Shown: positions 19,489 to 28,994, counted from the stretch's first letter. The stretch is DNA of 64,000 bases from Afipia sp. (GCA_024707075.1 JANQAK010000003.1:1302001-1366000), one strand, 5' to 3'. A program made the numbers and translations. Notes: generated from the letters alone by a model not told the origin.

Positions 19489-21239
19489 TTACCGGCTTTC
19501 CTTCGATGCCGCAAGAATAAGGCGCTCGGACGGCGGCAAATCGAAACGGGGTGTGACCCCCCAGCAGCGGGGCGATCCGCTCGATCACCTTGCCCCCGGT
19601 CGGCACCGCATTCCAGCCCGAAGTAATAAAGCCATGGGTTTCCGGCAGCGACTGCGGCTCGTCCAGCATGACAAGAAGCTGGTAGCGCGGATTGTCCGCC
19701 GGCAGGATCGCGGTGAAGGAGTTCAGGACCTTCTTCTTGGCATAACGGCCGTTGATGACCTTTTCGGAAGTGCCGGTCTTGCCGCCGATGTAGTAGCCCT
19801 TCACGTCGGCCTTGCGAGCGGTCCCGACTTCCGCGTTGAGCCGCATCAGGAAGCGCATCTTCTCGCTGGTGTCGGAGCGGATCACCCGCTTCGCTTCGGC
19901 CATCGCTTCCTTCTCGGTACGCTTCAGGAACGTCGGCGGAATGAGATAGCCGCCGTTGACCAGCGCGTTAATGCCCATCACCGCCTGCAACGGCGCCACC
20001 GCCATGCCGTGGCCGAATGCAATGGTGACTGTGTTCAGTTCGGCCCAGCGGCGCGGCACCAGCGGAGACGCGCTTTCCGGCAGTTCGGTCCGCAGCCGCG
20101 TCGATCTGCCCCATCTTGGCGAGAAACGCCTTGTGCGCCTCGACGCCCTGCGACAATGCGATACGCGCCGCACCGACGTTCGACGAGTAGGTGAACACTT
20201 CCTTGGTGTTGATGAAACGGCCCATCGCATGGTCGTCGTGAATCTTGAACTTGCCGTAGTGCAGCGGTCCGCGCGCGTCCCACATCGAGTTCAGCGTCGC
20301 CTTGCCTGAATCCAGCGCCATCGCCAGCGTGAACGCCTTGAAGGTCGATCCCATCTCGTAGACGCCGGTGGTCAGGCGGTTGATGCGATCGGGATCGTGC
20401 ACCTCCTTCGGATTGTTCGGATCGAAGTCCGGCAGCGAGACCATGGCGATGACTTCGCCGGTGCGCACATCGCTGACGATGCCGGACGCCGCCTTGGCCC
20501 GGAATTTTTCCTTCGCCTTCACCAGTTCATCGCGCAGCGCGTGCTCGACGCGCAGATCGACCGCGAGCTCGACGGGGGCCTGTTGCCGGTCGGTGGCGAA
20601 GCCCGCGCGGTGCAGATCCGCGAGGCCGTTGCCATCGAGCCACTTCTCGATTCCGGCGATGCCCTGATTGTCGATATTGACGAGGCCGATCAGATGCGAC
20701 ACATCCACGCCGCTCGGATAGACACGTTTGTTCTCACGCAGGAAGCCGATGCCGGGAATGCCGAGACGATAGATATCCTTCTGCTGCTGCGGCGTGATTT
20801 CACGCTTCAGCCAGACGAAACCTTTCTTCGAAGAGAGACGGTCGCGCACTTCGCCGGCGTCGATGTCGGGCATCGTCGCGGTCAGCAGTTCGATGGCTTC
20901 GTCCTTGTCGATCAGACGGCGCGGCTCGCCGAACAGCGACGGCGTCTTGACGTCGGTGGCGAGGATGGCGCCGTTGCGATCCAGGATGTCGGGCCGCGCG
21001 GTGGCGATGGCGTCCTGCGACGCCGTCCGCCGCGTGCCGTGGCCATCGCCGCCCACCGCGAACATGACGAGGCGGCCCGCGATAATGGCGTAAACGGCGG
21101 CGAAGGCCACGATCGCAAGGCCGACGCGGGCGCGCGCCTTGGCGGAGCGGTCGACATTGCGCCCGTAAAGCAGCGTGCGGATCAGCCGCTGCCGCCAGGG
21201 TTCGGGAGGTCGCGCGACGTGGAGAGCCTGATCGGTCAT
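19489..21239 (-). CDS. ftsI: Septal transpeptidase FtsI / PBP3 (two +1 frameshifts as sequenced)
   Basis: FtsI cross-links septal peptidoglycan alongside FtsW. It starts at 21239 (ATGA overlap with ftsL) and has one transmembrane helix at residues 40-60, a dimerisation domain, catalytic SxxK in [11 protein letters not shown] (Ser298, Lys301), SSN in [12 protein letters not shown] and KTGTSEKVI. One extra base near 20098-20101 shifts the frame after KMGQID; the next frame resumes [19 protein letters not shown] second extra base in the 6-nt C run at 19557-19562 hides the true C-terminus [17 protein letters not shown]..., ending at a TAA at 19491-19489. Repaired, the protein is 582 residues, normal for the family. 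Confidence 0.93.
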
Positions 21240-21646
21240 CGCGCGCCCTCCGGCGACGGCACCGAGCCGGTGATGGATTCTTGTTCCTGCGGGCCTGACG
21301 CGAGCGCTTCCTGATCGACGCTGTCGATCATGGTGCCGATCGGGTCCGGATCGCCCGGCTTGACGAAGCTCGGCGGTCGCGGCGGCAGGTTCTTCAGCGT
21401 GTCGTATTGCGTGGCCTCGATCGGCCGCAGCGACAGATGGCGCGAAGCCAGTTCCTGCAACCGCCTCGGCGATTCCAGCTTGGCCCATTCCGCCCTGAGC
21501 GCGGCGATAGAATCGCGCTGCTCGCGGATGTCGGCGCGCAGCTTCAGCACGCGCTCGGTCCGCACGGTGGATTCCATCTTGATGCGGTAGACGTAGGACG
21601 CGGCGAAGATCAACGCGCAGATGACGAAGAGGTGGACGATGCGCAT
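21236..21646 (-). CDS. ftsL: Cell division protein FtsL
   Basis: FtsL is a small bitopic division protein that pairs with FtsB and FtsQ. The 136-residue protein has an N-terminal transmembrane helix (VHLFVICALIFAASYVY, residues 4-20) followed by a coiled-coil-like stretch (residues 30-65, with RADIREQRDSIAALRAEWAK), and a Pro-rich tail. Identification rests on this layout plus position between rsmH (1-nt gap) and ftsI (4-nt overlap), where FtsL is always found. Confidence 0.9.
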   Translation of the reverse strand: MRIVHLFVICALIFAASYVYRIKMESTVRTERVLKLRADIREQRDSIAALRAEWAKLESPRRLQELASRHLSLRPIEATQYDTLKNLPPRPPSFVKPGDPDPIGTMIDSVDQEALASGPQEQESITGSVPSPEGAR

Positions 21647-21647
21647 G

Positions 21648-22649
21648 TCAGCCGCCCCTCATCACGTCGGCGAGTTGCGGCCAGTCGAACGAGGCCGTCT
21701 CGGGCTGCGCGGGCGCAGCGGTACGGGACGCAACGCGCAGCTTCGCCGAACGCGCGCGGGGATTGGCCGCGACCTCGTCGTCGTCCGCAACGATGGGCCG
21801 CTTGGTGAGAATCTCGAAGCTCGGCTGCGCCTGATCGACTTCCGGCAGATGCCGCGAACCGCCGCCGCGCTTGCCGCGCTCGTTGAGAAAATTCTTGACG
21901 ATGCGGTCTTCCAGCGAGTGGAACGACACCACCGCGAGCCGCCCGCCCGGTTTCAGCACCTGCTCCGCGGCAACGAGGGCTGCGTGCAACTCGTCCAGTT
22001 CCTCGTTGACAAAAATGCGCAGTGCCTGGAACGTGCGGGTGGCGGGATGGATTTCGTTGGGCTTGGAGCGCACCACGCGCGAGACAATATCCGCCAGCGC
22101 ACGCGTCGTGGTGATTGGCGCTTCTTTCCTCGCCGCGACAATGGCGCGGGCCACGGCGCGCGAGTGCCGCTCTTCGCCGAAGATATAGATGATGTTGGCG
22201 AGATCAGTCTCGGACGCTTTCGCGATCACGTCCGCCGCGGTCGGACCGTCGTGCCCCATTCGCATGTCGAGCGGGCCGTTGAGGCGGAACGAGAAGCCGC
22301 GCTCGCCCTGATCGAGTTGCATCGACGAGACGCCGACGTCCATCACCACGCCATCGACGGCGGTGATGCCCTGTGCGGCGCACACGTCCGCGAGATTGGA
22401 GAAACGATCCTCCACCAGCGTCAGCCGTCCGCCGGACTGCTCCACCAGATCGAAGCCGCCGGCGATGGCGGTGCGGTCGCGGTCGATGCCGATGACGCGG
22501 GTGCCGGGAATTTTCAGGATGGCGCGGCTGTAGCCGCCGGCGCCGAACGTCGCATCCACATAGACGCCGCCGTCATGGGGCGCGAGCGCATCGACGGCCT
22601 CGCGGCCGAGAACCGGAACGTGGCGCACGGGTGCGTCGTCGGGCGACAT
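21648..22649 (-). CDS. rsmH: 16S rRNA (cytosine-1402-N4) methyltransferase RsmH (MraW)
   Basis: RsmH methylates C1402 of 16S rRNA using S-adenosylmethionine. Motifs seen: [13 protein letters not shown] at the start, the SAM loop [53 protein letters not shown], and [14 protein letters not shown] near the C-terminus. The ATG at 22649 gives the family length of 333 residues; the frame stays open 84 codons upstream with no similarity. It heads the dcw cluster here. Confidence 0.95.
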   Translation of the reverse strand: MSPDDAPVRHVPVLGREAVDALAPHDGGVYVDATFGAGGYSRAILKIPGTRVIGIDRDRTAIAGGFDLVEQSGGRLTLVEDRFSNLADVCAAQGITAVDGVVMDVGVSSMQLDQGERGFSFRLNGPLDMRMGHDGPTAADVIAKASETDLANIIYIFGEERHSRAVARAIVAARKEAPITTTRALADIVSRVVRSKPNEIHPATRTFQALRIFVNEELDELHAALVAAEQVLKPGGRLAVVSFHSLEDRIVKNFLNERGKRGGGSRHLPEVDQAQPSFEILTKRPIVADDDEVAANPRARSAKLRVASRTAAPAQPETASFDWPQLADVMRGG

Positions 22650-23177
22650 TTCAAAGGCCTGCCGGTGAAAGACGGCCGCGTGCCGTCCGGAATATCCCGG
22701 CCGATCCGCCAGATCCCGTCCGAATAACCCCAGACTGGCCCGTTCGTGAGCCCAAATCGACCGGAACGCCGAGGCGCTCGCGATGACTCGCCGCAAATTC
22801 GAGGTTCCGCATGGGATTTTCTGGCCAGCCATGAGGTTTTTCGCGGGGCTTTTTGCGCATCGATGAACCGCAGCCGCTCCATTTCCGGCGCGACTCTCCA
22901 TTCTTCAGTAGCGGCCGTTATCGTTAAGGAATGGTTGACACCCACCATCGACTTTGAAGGCCGCATTTCGGCAGCCGAGCCATGCGCAATGTTCCGGGGA
23001 TAATGGAACCCGCGCGGATTGCGACGACCGCGCATTGCCGGTTCACTGCCCCCGGTAATCCGTCCGCCCTTCTCTTGCCCGTTTTGAGCTTTCTGAATGA
23101 CCCTAGGATCGTTTGAGTCTGCTGGATTTGATTCGAGGCATCAGCGTCCCACCATTCTGTCCAGGGGTCTTGCTGAC
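22650..23177. promoter_or_regulatory. Divergent promoter region at the head of the dcw cluster
   Basis: This 528-bp gap separates divergent rsmH and the amidase gene. I could not find mraZ in any frame, although it often precedes rsmH in other bacteria. Short reading frames here have no recognisable motifs. Promoters for both directions should lie within it, but I cannot place them. Confidence 0.5.
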
Positions 23178-23954
23178 ATGCTGAGTTTCGTGCCGGATTC
23201 GTCCGTCGTTTCGACTGTGACGCCATCCCCCAACTACGGCGATCGCAAAGGCGTGCTGTCGCCCGACATGGTCGTGCTGCACTACACCGGCATGACCGAC
23301 GCCGCGAGCGCGATCGTGCGGCTGTGCACCGAGGGCACCGAAGTCTCCGCGCATTACGTCGTGCTCGAAGACGGCAACATCGTCCAGTGCGTGCGCGAAT
23401 CCGCGCGCGCGTGGCATGCCGGCACATCGTCGTGGGGCGCCGAGACCGACATCAATTCGCGCTCGATCGGCATCGAGATCGTCAACCCCGGCCACGATCT
23501 CGGCTACACCGATTTTCCGCTGCGGCAGGTCGCGGCGGTGATCGCGCTGTGCAAGGGCATCATGATCCGCCGCGATATTCCGAAGCATCGCGTGCTGGCG
23601 CATTCGGATGTCGCGCCCGGCCGCAAGAAGGATCCCGGCGAGAAATTCCCGTGGCGCCTCCTGGCGGATTCCGGGGTCGGCCTGTGGACCGAGCCCGCGC
23701 CGATCGTCAGCGGCGAACAAAAACTGCTGGGCGCATCGGGCGACGACGTTCTCGCCTTGCAGCGCTCGCTCAGCCGTTTCGGCTATGGCGTTCCGCTCAA
23801 CGGCCAGTACGACACCGCGACCATGGATGTGGTCGCGGCCTTCCAGCGGCATTTCCGCCCCGAGCGCGTGGACGGCGTTGCCGATCAGTCGACATTGACC
23901 ACGTTGCACGATCTGCTGGCGCTTCTGCCGCAGGAAACAGCCCTCACCTCTTGA
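23178..23954 (+). CDS. N-acetylmuramoyl-L-alanine amidase (Amidase_2 + peptidoglycan-binding domain)
   Basis: This enzyme cleaves the amide bond between MurNAc and L-Ala. The zinc ligands of the AmpD/Amidase_2 fold are visible: His35 in VVLHYTGM, His142 in VLAHSDVAPGRKKDPGEKF and Asp152 in the same stretch. A peptidoglycan-binding helical domain occupies residues 185-250 (LQRSLSRFGYGVPLNGQYDT). No signal peptide is seen, so it may act in the cytoplasm on recycled anhydromuropeptides like AmpD, or be exported otherwise. ATG at 23178 has AGGGG upstream; a longer in-frame start at 23097 is less likely. It is divergent from the dcw cluster. Confidence 0.9.
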   Translation: MLSFVPDSSVVSTVTPSPNYGDRKGVLSPDMVVLHYTGMTDAASAIVRLCTEGTEVSAHYVVLEDGNIVQCVRESARAWHAGTSSWGAETDINSRSIGIEIVNPGHDLGYTDFPLRQVAAVIALCKGIMIRRDIPKHRVLAHSDVAPGRKKDPGEKFPWRLLADSGVGLWTEPAPIVSGEQKLLGASGDDVLALQRSLSRFGYGVPLNGQYDTATMDVVAAFQRHFRPERVDGVADQSTLTTLHDLLALLPQETALTS

Positions 23955-23982
23955 CCTCGCGGTCCCGCGCGCCCATCACTGC

Positions 23983-24424
23983 GATGTCAGTCGGCTGGAC
24001 GGCCGCTCCGGCAAGGATCGAAAGGTCGCCGGGGAGGAAAGTCCGGGCTCCATCGACATACGGTGCCGGATAACGTCCGGCGGGGGCGACCCCAGGGAAA
24101 GTGCCACAGAGAACGAACCGCCGCCCCCGACTCTGAAAAAGATGAGGGATGCGGTAAGGGTGAAAAGGTGCGGTAAGAGCGCACCGCGTTTCCGGCAACG
24201 GAGACGGCATGGCAAACCACACCGGGAGCAAAACCGAATAGGGACGGCATAGCGGACAGTTCGCTCACTCCGGGCGATAACTCCGCGGGGCGATGTCAGG
24301 CCCGCTGTCCGGGTAGGTTGCTTGAGGCGCAAGGTAACTTGCGTCCCAGAGGAATGGCCGTCACGTCTGCGTGGTGCAAACCATGCAGGCCCTACAGAAC
24401 CCGGCTTACAGGCTGGCTGATATC
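23983..24424 (+). ncRNA. rnpB: RNase P RNA (bacterial class A)
   Basis: This is the catalytic RNA that trims tRNA 5' leaders. The conserved core GAGGAAAGTCCGGGCTC is at 24034-24050 and the partner CAGAACCCGGCTTA at about 24395-24408, with AGGGAAAGTGCCACAGA at 24095-24111 between them. The ends pair as helix P1: GATGTCAGTC (23983-23992) with GGCTGATATC (24415-24424), allowing G-U pairs. Only 28 bp separate it from the amidase stop, so its promoter must lie inside that gene or the two are cotranscribed. A strong hairpin terminator follows. Confidence 0.97.
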
Positions 24425-24428
24425 GATC

Positions 24429-24450
24429 GCATGATCCGATCGGATCATGC
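24429..24450. repeat. 22-bp perfect palindrome after rnpB
   Basis: A perfect self-complementary sequence with no spacer (half-site GCATGATCCGA) begins 4 bp after the P1 helix of rnpB and before the terminator. Role unknown; it could be a protein-binding site or an RNA hairpin. Confidence 0.75.
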
Positions 24451-24459
24451 GCAAAGAAG

Positions 24460-24500
24460 GAGGGGTTCGGCGCAACACGCCGGACCCCTCGCCATTTTAA
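24460..24500 (+). terminator. rnpB terminator
   Basis: A 13-bp stem with one G-U pair (24460-24472 with 24478-24490, GAGGGGTTCGGCG/CGCCGGACCCCTC) and a 5-nt loop precedes GCCATTTTAA. It is well placed to end the RNase P RNA precursor. The rest of the 324-bp gap up to 24748 has an AT-rich stretch with TATAAA at 24691 but no gene. Confidence 0.85.
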
Positions 24501-24748
24501 GACCTCGCTGGCAGCATTTGGCGATGCGTCGATAAAAATGACTCGGCCTTATTGCATCGCAAAGCAGGCGCGGCGCCCGCATTCCGGCCAAACGAATTGT
24601 TAACTTGCCGAATTCCGATGCTGGGGCGGCGGCCAGTTCCAGATCTATCAAGTTTGATCGTTTCCCGGTGCCTTCATTTTACTCACAGCATATAAAACAC
24701 ATCCCATCGCCCGCGCGATCGACGGGCTCGTTTTGAACCGCGAGTCCC

Positions 24749-25957
24749 ATGACATTATCCCCGTTCCAGTTCCTTCGCGGCCGCCGTCTTCCCGATAGTA
24801 TCTATGTCGAGATGGTCAGCGACCTCTTCAGCGTAGCGCCGCTGGTCGTGGTATTTGCGCTTAGTCAGTGCCTCGTAGGCGCGGCCATCTTCATTGAGAC
24901 CGGCGACATCGTCATACTGGGGATCACAATCCTGGCGGTCGTCGTTTCCGTTGAGCGGATATGGATGATTCAAAACTATCATCGGACCGCCATGCAAGGA
25001 TCGATCACACGATCCGAGGCCGCTTACTGGGAACGACGGTTCGCAATACGAAGCATGGTGACAGGAGCTCTTGTCGGCGCGCTCGGTGTTCGCTGCTTCA
25101 TGCTGCCCTATCCGACCGTGCAAATGCTGATTGTCGGCACGCTTACCGGCTACGCGCTCGGGACCATCACGCGCGTCGCCTATAGCCCGCGGCTGGCATT
25201 CATGAATTTGATCATCGTTGTGGTGCCGCCGAGTATCATGTCACTGATGCACGGTGGCCTGATTTATATCTGCCTCTCGCTACTGGTGCTTATTTTCCTG
25301 TTTGGCGCCTTCGATGTTGTCCGGCATTCCTACGACACAACCGTCAACCAGCTTGTTCTGAAGAAAAAGTTCGCTGGCCTCGCACAAAGTGATGCCCTGA
25401 CGGGGCTGACCAACCGTCTCGGACTTGACGAAAATCTCGAAGCCATCATCGCCGACGCGCAGCGCAACGGCTACGGCCTCGCCGTTCACATCCTCGATCT
25501 CGATCGCTTCAAGGCCGCGAACGATCGCTACGGCCATCCCGCAGGCGATGCCATTCTGAAGGAAGTGGCGCGGAGGCTGACGCTCCTGACCCGCGAGAGC
25601 GATCTGCTCGTGCGCCTTGGCGGCGACGAATTCGTACTGGTCCAGACCGGCGTAGCGGCACGCAAGCAGGCCACCGCGCTGGCATCACGCATCGTCGAGG
25701 ATATCGGCTCAAGTTACGAGGTCAAAGGCCTTGCTATCGAGATCGGCACGAGCGTCGGCATCGCCATAATGTCGAACGAATATCTGTCGCCGGACGAATT
25801 GCTCGCACGCGCCGATCAGGCGCTCTATCAAGCCAAGCGGACGCGCAGCGGATTCATCGTCTACACCACCACGCCGCACCTCGTTCCGCCATTGATCGAC
25901 GGCGACGATTTCCAGGACCATGACGCCACCACCCGAAAAACGGCAAACCGGCGCTGA
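24749..25957 (+). CDS. Membrane-bound diguanylate cyclase (GGDEF)
   Basis: This makes the second messenger cyclic di-GMP from two GTP. The 402-residue protein has an N-terminal membrane sensor with about five or six hydrophobic segments (residues 26-190) and a C-terminal GGDEF domain. DALTGLTNRLGLDENL opens the domain, and the active site GGDEF is at 291-295. A product-inhibition I-site RESD (282-285) lies exactly five residues upstream, so the enzyme is probably active and feedback-inhibited. No EAL domain is present. The ligand of the membrane sensor is unknown. It appears monocistronic. Confidence 0.92.
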   Translation: MTLSPFQFLRGRRLPDSIYVEMVSDLFSVAPLVVVFALSQCLVGAAIFIETGDIVILGITILAVVVSVERIWMIQNYHRTAMQGSITRSEAAYWERRFAIRSMVTGALVGALGVRCFMLPYPTVQMLIVGTLTGYALGTITRVAYSPRLAFMNLIIVVVPPSIMSLMHGGLIYICLSLLVLIFLFGAFDVVRHSYDTTVNQLVLKKKFAGLAQSDALTGLTNRLGLDENLEAIIADAQRNGYGLAVHILDLDRFKAANDRYGHPAGDAILKEVARRLTLLTRESDLLVRLGGDEFVLVQTGVAARKQATALASRIVEDIGSSYEVKGLAIEIGTSVGIAIMSNEYLSPDELLARADQALYQAKRTRSGFIVYTTTPHLVPPLIDGDDFQDHDATTRKTANRR

Positions 25958-25963
25958 TCCCGC

Positions 25964-26326
25964 TTACGTCTTCACCGCATACGGCACGCGCAGGCTTGTG
26001 AACGGCCTGAACTCGGTGACGATCTCGTCGCCGATTTTCAGGCCGACGTCACCATGCGCCATGATGCGAAAGCCTTCCGCCATATCGATCAGCAGGATCG
26101 CATAGGGCACATGGGCCTTTGCTTCGGGCGTAGCGGCGCGGCGCACCAGCGTGCAAGCGTAGACCATGCCCCTGCCGCTGGCGCGATGAGTCTGCGGCGA
26201 AGTATCGCCGCACGACGGACAGAATGGGCGGTGGAAATACCACAGTCGCCGGCACGCGCCGCATGACTGATAGAGAATGGCGTACACGCCGTCGGTCCAG
26301 CCTTTGAATTCTGCCGCCGCTGTCAT
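25964..26326 (-). CDS. DUF35 Zn-ribbon/OB-fold protein, partner of the thiolase-like protein
   Basis: The 120-residue protein has four zinc-ribbon cysteines (Cys22, 25, 36, 39 in CGACRRLWYFHRPFCPSCG) followed by an OB-fold domain (GRGMVYACTLVRR through FRPFTSLRVPYAV). This is the DUF35 family, which binds thiolase-like enzymes and supplies an acyl-CoA-binding OB fold. Its ATG overlaps the stop of the thiolase-like gene by 4 nt, supporting a complex. In actinobacterial steroid side-chain degradation such a pair (Ltp2 with a ChsH2-type DUF35) acts as a retro-aldolase; whether this one does is inference. Confidence 0.85.
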   Translation of the reverse strand: MTAAAEFKGWTDGVYAILYQSCGACRRLWYFHRPFCPSCGDTSPQTHRASGRGMVYACTLVRRAATPEAKAHVPYAILLIDMAEGFRIMAHGDVGLKIGDEIVTEFRPFTSLRVPYAVKT

Positions 26327-27458
26327 CGCAGCCGCTCCAGGAACATGCTGACATGGGACGACATCACGCCGCCGTCGCCATGGAGCAGCGCCAGTGACGC
26401 ATCGCGCACCTGCCGCGCGCCCGCCCGGCCCGTCATTTGCAACTGGGTCTCCACCAGATGCGCCAGCGCGCCACCGCAGCCGCAATGGCCGTAGCTCAGC
26501 AGTCCGCCGTGGGTGTTCAGCGGCAGCGCGCCACCAATGCCGAAATCGCCGTTCCGCGCGCGGGCAGCCGCTTCGCCGCGTGGCGCGAGGCCAAGCTCCT
26601 CGATCAGGATCGCCAGCGTGATGGTGAAGCTGTCATAGATGCCGGCATACTTGATGTGGCGCGGATCGACGCCCGCCTTCGCACGCGCCCGGTTCATGGC
26701 GACCGCCGCGCCGACATCCGAGAGAGACCGCGCCGCCGTGACATGCTGATGCAGATGCGCCTGCCCGCAACCCAGCACGCGCACATGATGATCGCTCACC
26801 GGCTCGCGGCTGACGATGAATGCGGCGCCGCCGTCCGATACAGGACAGCAATCAAGCAGTTTCAGCGGCGACGATATTTCGCGCGACGCCATCACATCCG
26901 AGACTGTGATCGGATCGCGAAACTGCGCGCCGGGATGCAGCATCGCGTGCTGGCGCATCAGCACCGCGAACTCCGCCATGTCCTGCTGCGTGAGGCCGTA
27001 GTCGTGCATGTAGCGCGACGCGAGCAGCCCATAGTATGCGGGAATCGTCGGCCCGAGGGGCACTTCGTAGTCGGGGTGACCGACCTGCGCCAGCGTGCTC
27101 ATCGCCGAATCGCGCGCCTGCCCGGTGAGGCGGTTCTCGCCGGCGACGACGAGAATGGTTTTTGCAACGCCCCCTCGACCAGTTCGTGCGCCAGCATCGC
27201 CATCGCCAGTCCCGTCGCGCCGCCGACCTGAATCGCGTGCGCGTAGGACGGGTGCACACCGAAATGTTCGGCAAACACGGTGGCCAGCATCAAATGCGGC
27301 ATGGTGGTGGAATAGCCCGTCAGCAGGCCGTCGATGTCGCACCGTTTTAGCCCGGCGTCCGACAACGCGCTCTCCGCCGCCTCGCTCATCAGGTCGAGCG
27401 TCGAGCGGCCCTCATGCTTGCCGAAGGCCGTCAGTCCGACGCCGCTGATGAAACTCAT
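26323..27458 (-). CDS. Thiolase-fold protein (lipid-transfer/aldolase-like; frameshift at 27170-27174)
   Basis: The N-terminal frame gives SFISGVGLTAFGKHEGRS through MLAHELVEG, then a C run of five (27170-27174) breaks it. The other frame resumes VAKTILVVAGENRL and continues to the end. Six bases would give one 378-residue protein of the SCP2/thiolase family. The usual nucleophilic Cys position reads QVGGATGLAM, with Gly instead of Cys, so a classical thiolase reaction is unlikely. YAGIYDSFTI and the His-containing GHCGCGGALAHLVE are kept, as in Ltp2-type aldolases. The DUF35 partner overlaps downstream. Substrate is unknown, possibly an acyl-CoA from steroid or aromatic breakdown. Confidence 0.82.
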
Positions 27459-27491
27459 GTGCTTCCGCCCCCGGCCGACGCTTTTGCGTTC

Positions 27492-28982
27492 TTAGAACTG
27501 AAAATACAGGAACTCCATCCGCTGCCACATCCCGAATAGAGCGGTCGTGAAGGCCAGAGCCACGAGCAGCGCCCAGATAGCATTCAGTTTCCAGCGGATA
27601 GGTGAGCCGGCCTCCGGCGCGCGGCGATATTCGCGATAACGGAATATCTGCGGCACGTTCGGAAGCGCCAACGCGCAAAGCAAGGCAACAGCGGTCACCG
27701 CTGCGCCAATCGTGAGCGATGCCTCTGCGCTAACGAGAATCGGCAGGTCCATGACCCGTACGATGCCCGATGGCACGAAAGCCGTCTCATCCGTCGAGAG
27801 TCCTGCAAAACCCTTCAGCGCCCGCCATGCGCCGCCCAACGTGGCCGCGCGGAAAAAGACCCATGCAAGAACGACAGCCATGAAGGTCACAGCCCATGAC
27901 ACGACGCGCATAGGTCCGCGAGGATTCCCAACGCCGATCGCGCTGCGCCACAGATGATTGATGCCGAGATAGACGCCGTGTAGCCCGCCCCAGATCAGGA
28001 AAGTCCAGCCTGCCCCGTGCCACAGCCCGCCGAGCAACATGGTAATCAGAAGATTGAGATAGCGGCGCACTTTACCGAGCCGATTACCGCCGAGCGGAAT
28101 ATAGAGATAGTCGCGCAGGAAACGGGACAGCGTTATGTGCCAGCGCCGCCAGAACTCAATAATCGAAAGTGATTTATAAGGCGACCGAAAGTTCACCGGC
28201 AGGCGAATGCCGAACATAAGTCCGAGGCCGATGGCCATGTCAGAATAGCCGGAAAAATCGAAATAGATCTGGAGCGTGTAGGCCAGCGTCGCGAGCCACG
28301 CCCACGATGCGGTAACACCGCCCCCGCTATCGAGATGCGCGAACACCGGTGTCGCGAATTGTGCGAGATTATCAGCTATCACAACCTTTTTGAACAATCC
28401 GGCCGCGAAGATGGCAAACCCACGCGCCGCAAGCACGGAAGAGCGCGACGCCGTACCGCGCTTGAACTGCGGGATCATCTCGGCGTGATGCACCAGTGGC
28501 CCGGCGATCAGGTGCGGGAAGAACGAGACGAACAGCGTGTAGCTGATGATGTCGCGCTCAACCGGGGCGCCGCGCATCACGTCCACCAGATAGGCGATTT
28601 GCTGGAAGGTGAAGAAGGAAATTCCAAGCGGAAGAATGATGCTCGCAAACGGCAGCGGCGTTCCGGTCAGCGCACTCACGTTATCGAGCAGGAAATTGAT
28701 ATACTTGAAATAGCACAGGGCTGCGAGATTGATCGTCACCCCGATCACGCCGATTGGCCGCCGGCGACGCGGATCGGCCATCAGCAGGCCGAGCGAAAAA
28801 TTCATTCCGACCGAAGCAAGAAACAGGAGCAAATAGACCGGCCGCCATGCGCCGTAGAAAAACAGCGATGCGCCGAGCAGGACGAGAACGCCGGCTCGCG
28901 GCGAGTGTCGCCGGGCCGCTGCGAAGGCGAGCAAGACTGCAGGCAGAAAATTGAAAACAAAGGTGAATGAACTGAACAGCAT
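27492..28982 (-). CDS. MBOAT-family O-acyltransferase (AlgI-like)
   Basis: The 496-residue polytopic protein is an AlgI/DltB-type membrane-bound O-acyltransferase that passes acyl groups across the inner membrane to a polysaccharide or other acceptor. Family stretches include LFFYGAWRPVYLLLFL, YFKYINFLL, LPLGISFFTFQQIAYLVD, YFDFSGYSDMAIGLG, FWRRWHITLSRFLRDYLYIPLGG and GGLWHGAGWTFLIWG with catalytic His322. Twelve nucleotides separate its start from the upstream SGNH-like gene, so the two form an operon. No polysaccharide-synthesis genes are nearby, so the target is unknown. Confidence 0.92.
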   Translation of the reverse strand: MLFSSFTFVFNFLPAVLLAFAAARRHSPRAGVLVLLGASLFFYGAWRPVYLLLFLASVGMNFSLGLLMADPRRRRPIGVIGVTINLAALCYFKYINFLLDNVSALTGTPLPFASIILPLGISFFTFQQIAYLVDVMRGAPVERDIISYTLFVSFFPHLIAGPLVHHAEMIPQFKRGTASRSSVLAARGFAIFAAGLFKKVVIADNLAQFATPVFAHLDSGGGVTASWAWLATLAYTLQIYFDFSGYSDMAIGLGLMFGIRLPVNFRSPYKSLSIIEFWRRWHITLSRFLRDYLYIPLGGNRLGKVRRYLNLLITMLLGGLWHGAGWTFLIWGGLHGVYLGINHLWRSAIGVGNPRGPMRVVSWAVTFMAVVLAWVFFRAATLGGAWRALKGFAGLSTDETAFVPSGIVRVMDLPILVSAEASLTIGAAVTAVALLCALALPNVPQIFRYREYRRAPEAGSPIRWKLNAIWALLVALAFTTALFGMWQRMEFLYFQF

Positions 28983-28994
28983 GCGGGATGAGAA

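Noticed and set aside
18002-20230. A single 742-residue minus-strand frame joining FtsI and MurE
   Set aside because: It is created by a one-base insertion at 19557-19562. The two true proteins have normal ends at 19489 and start at 19450 when that base is removed.
22514-23035. Possible mraZ upstream of rsmH
   Set aside because: The 173-residue frame overlaps rsmH and shows none of the MraZ/AbrB-like residues.
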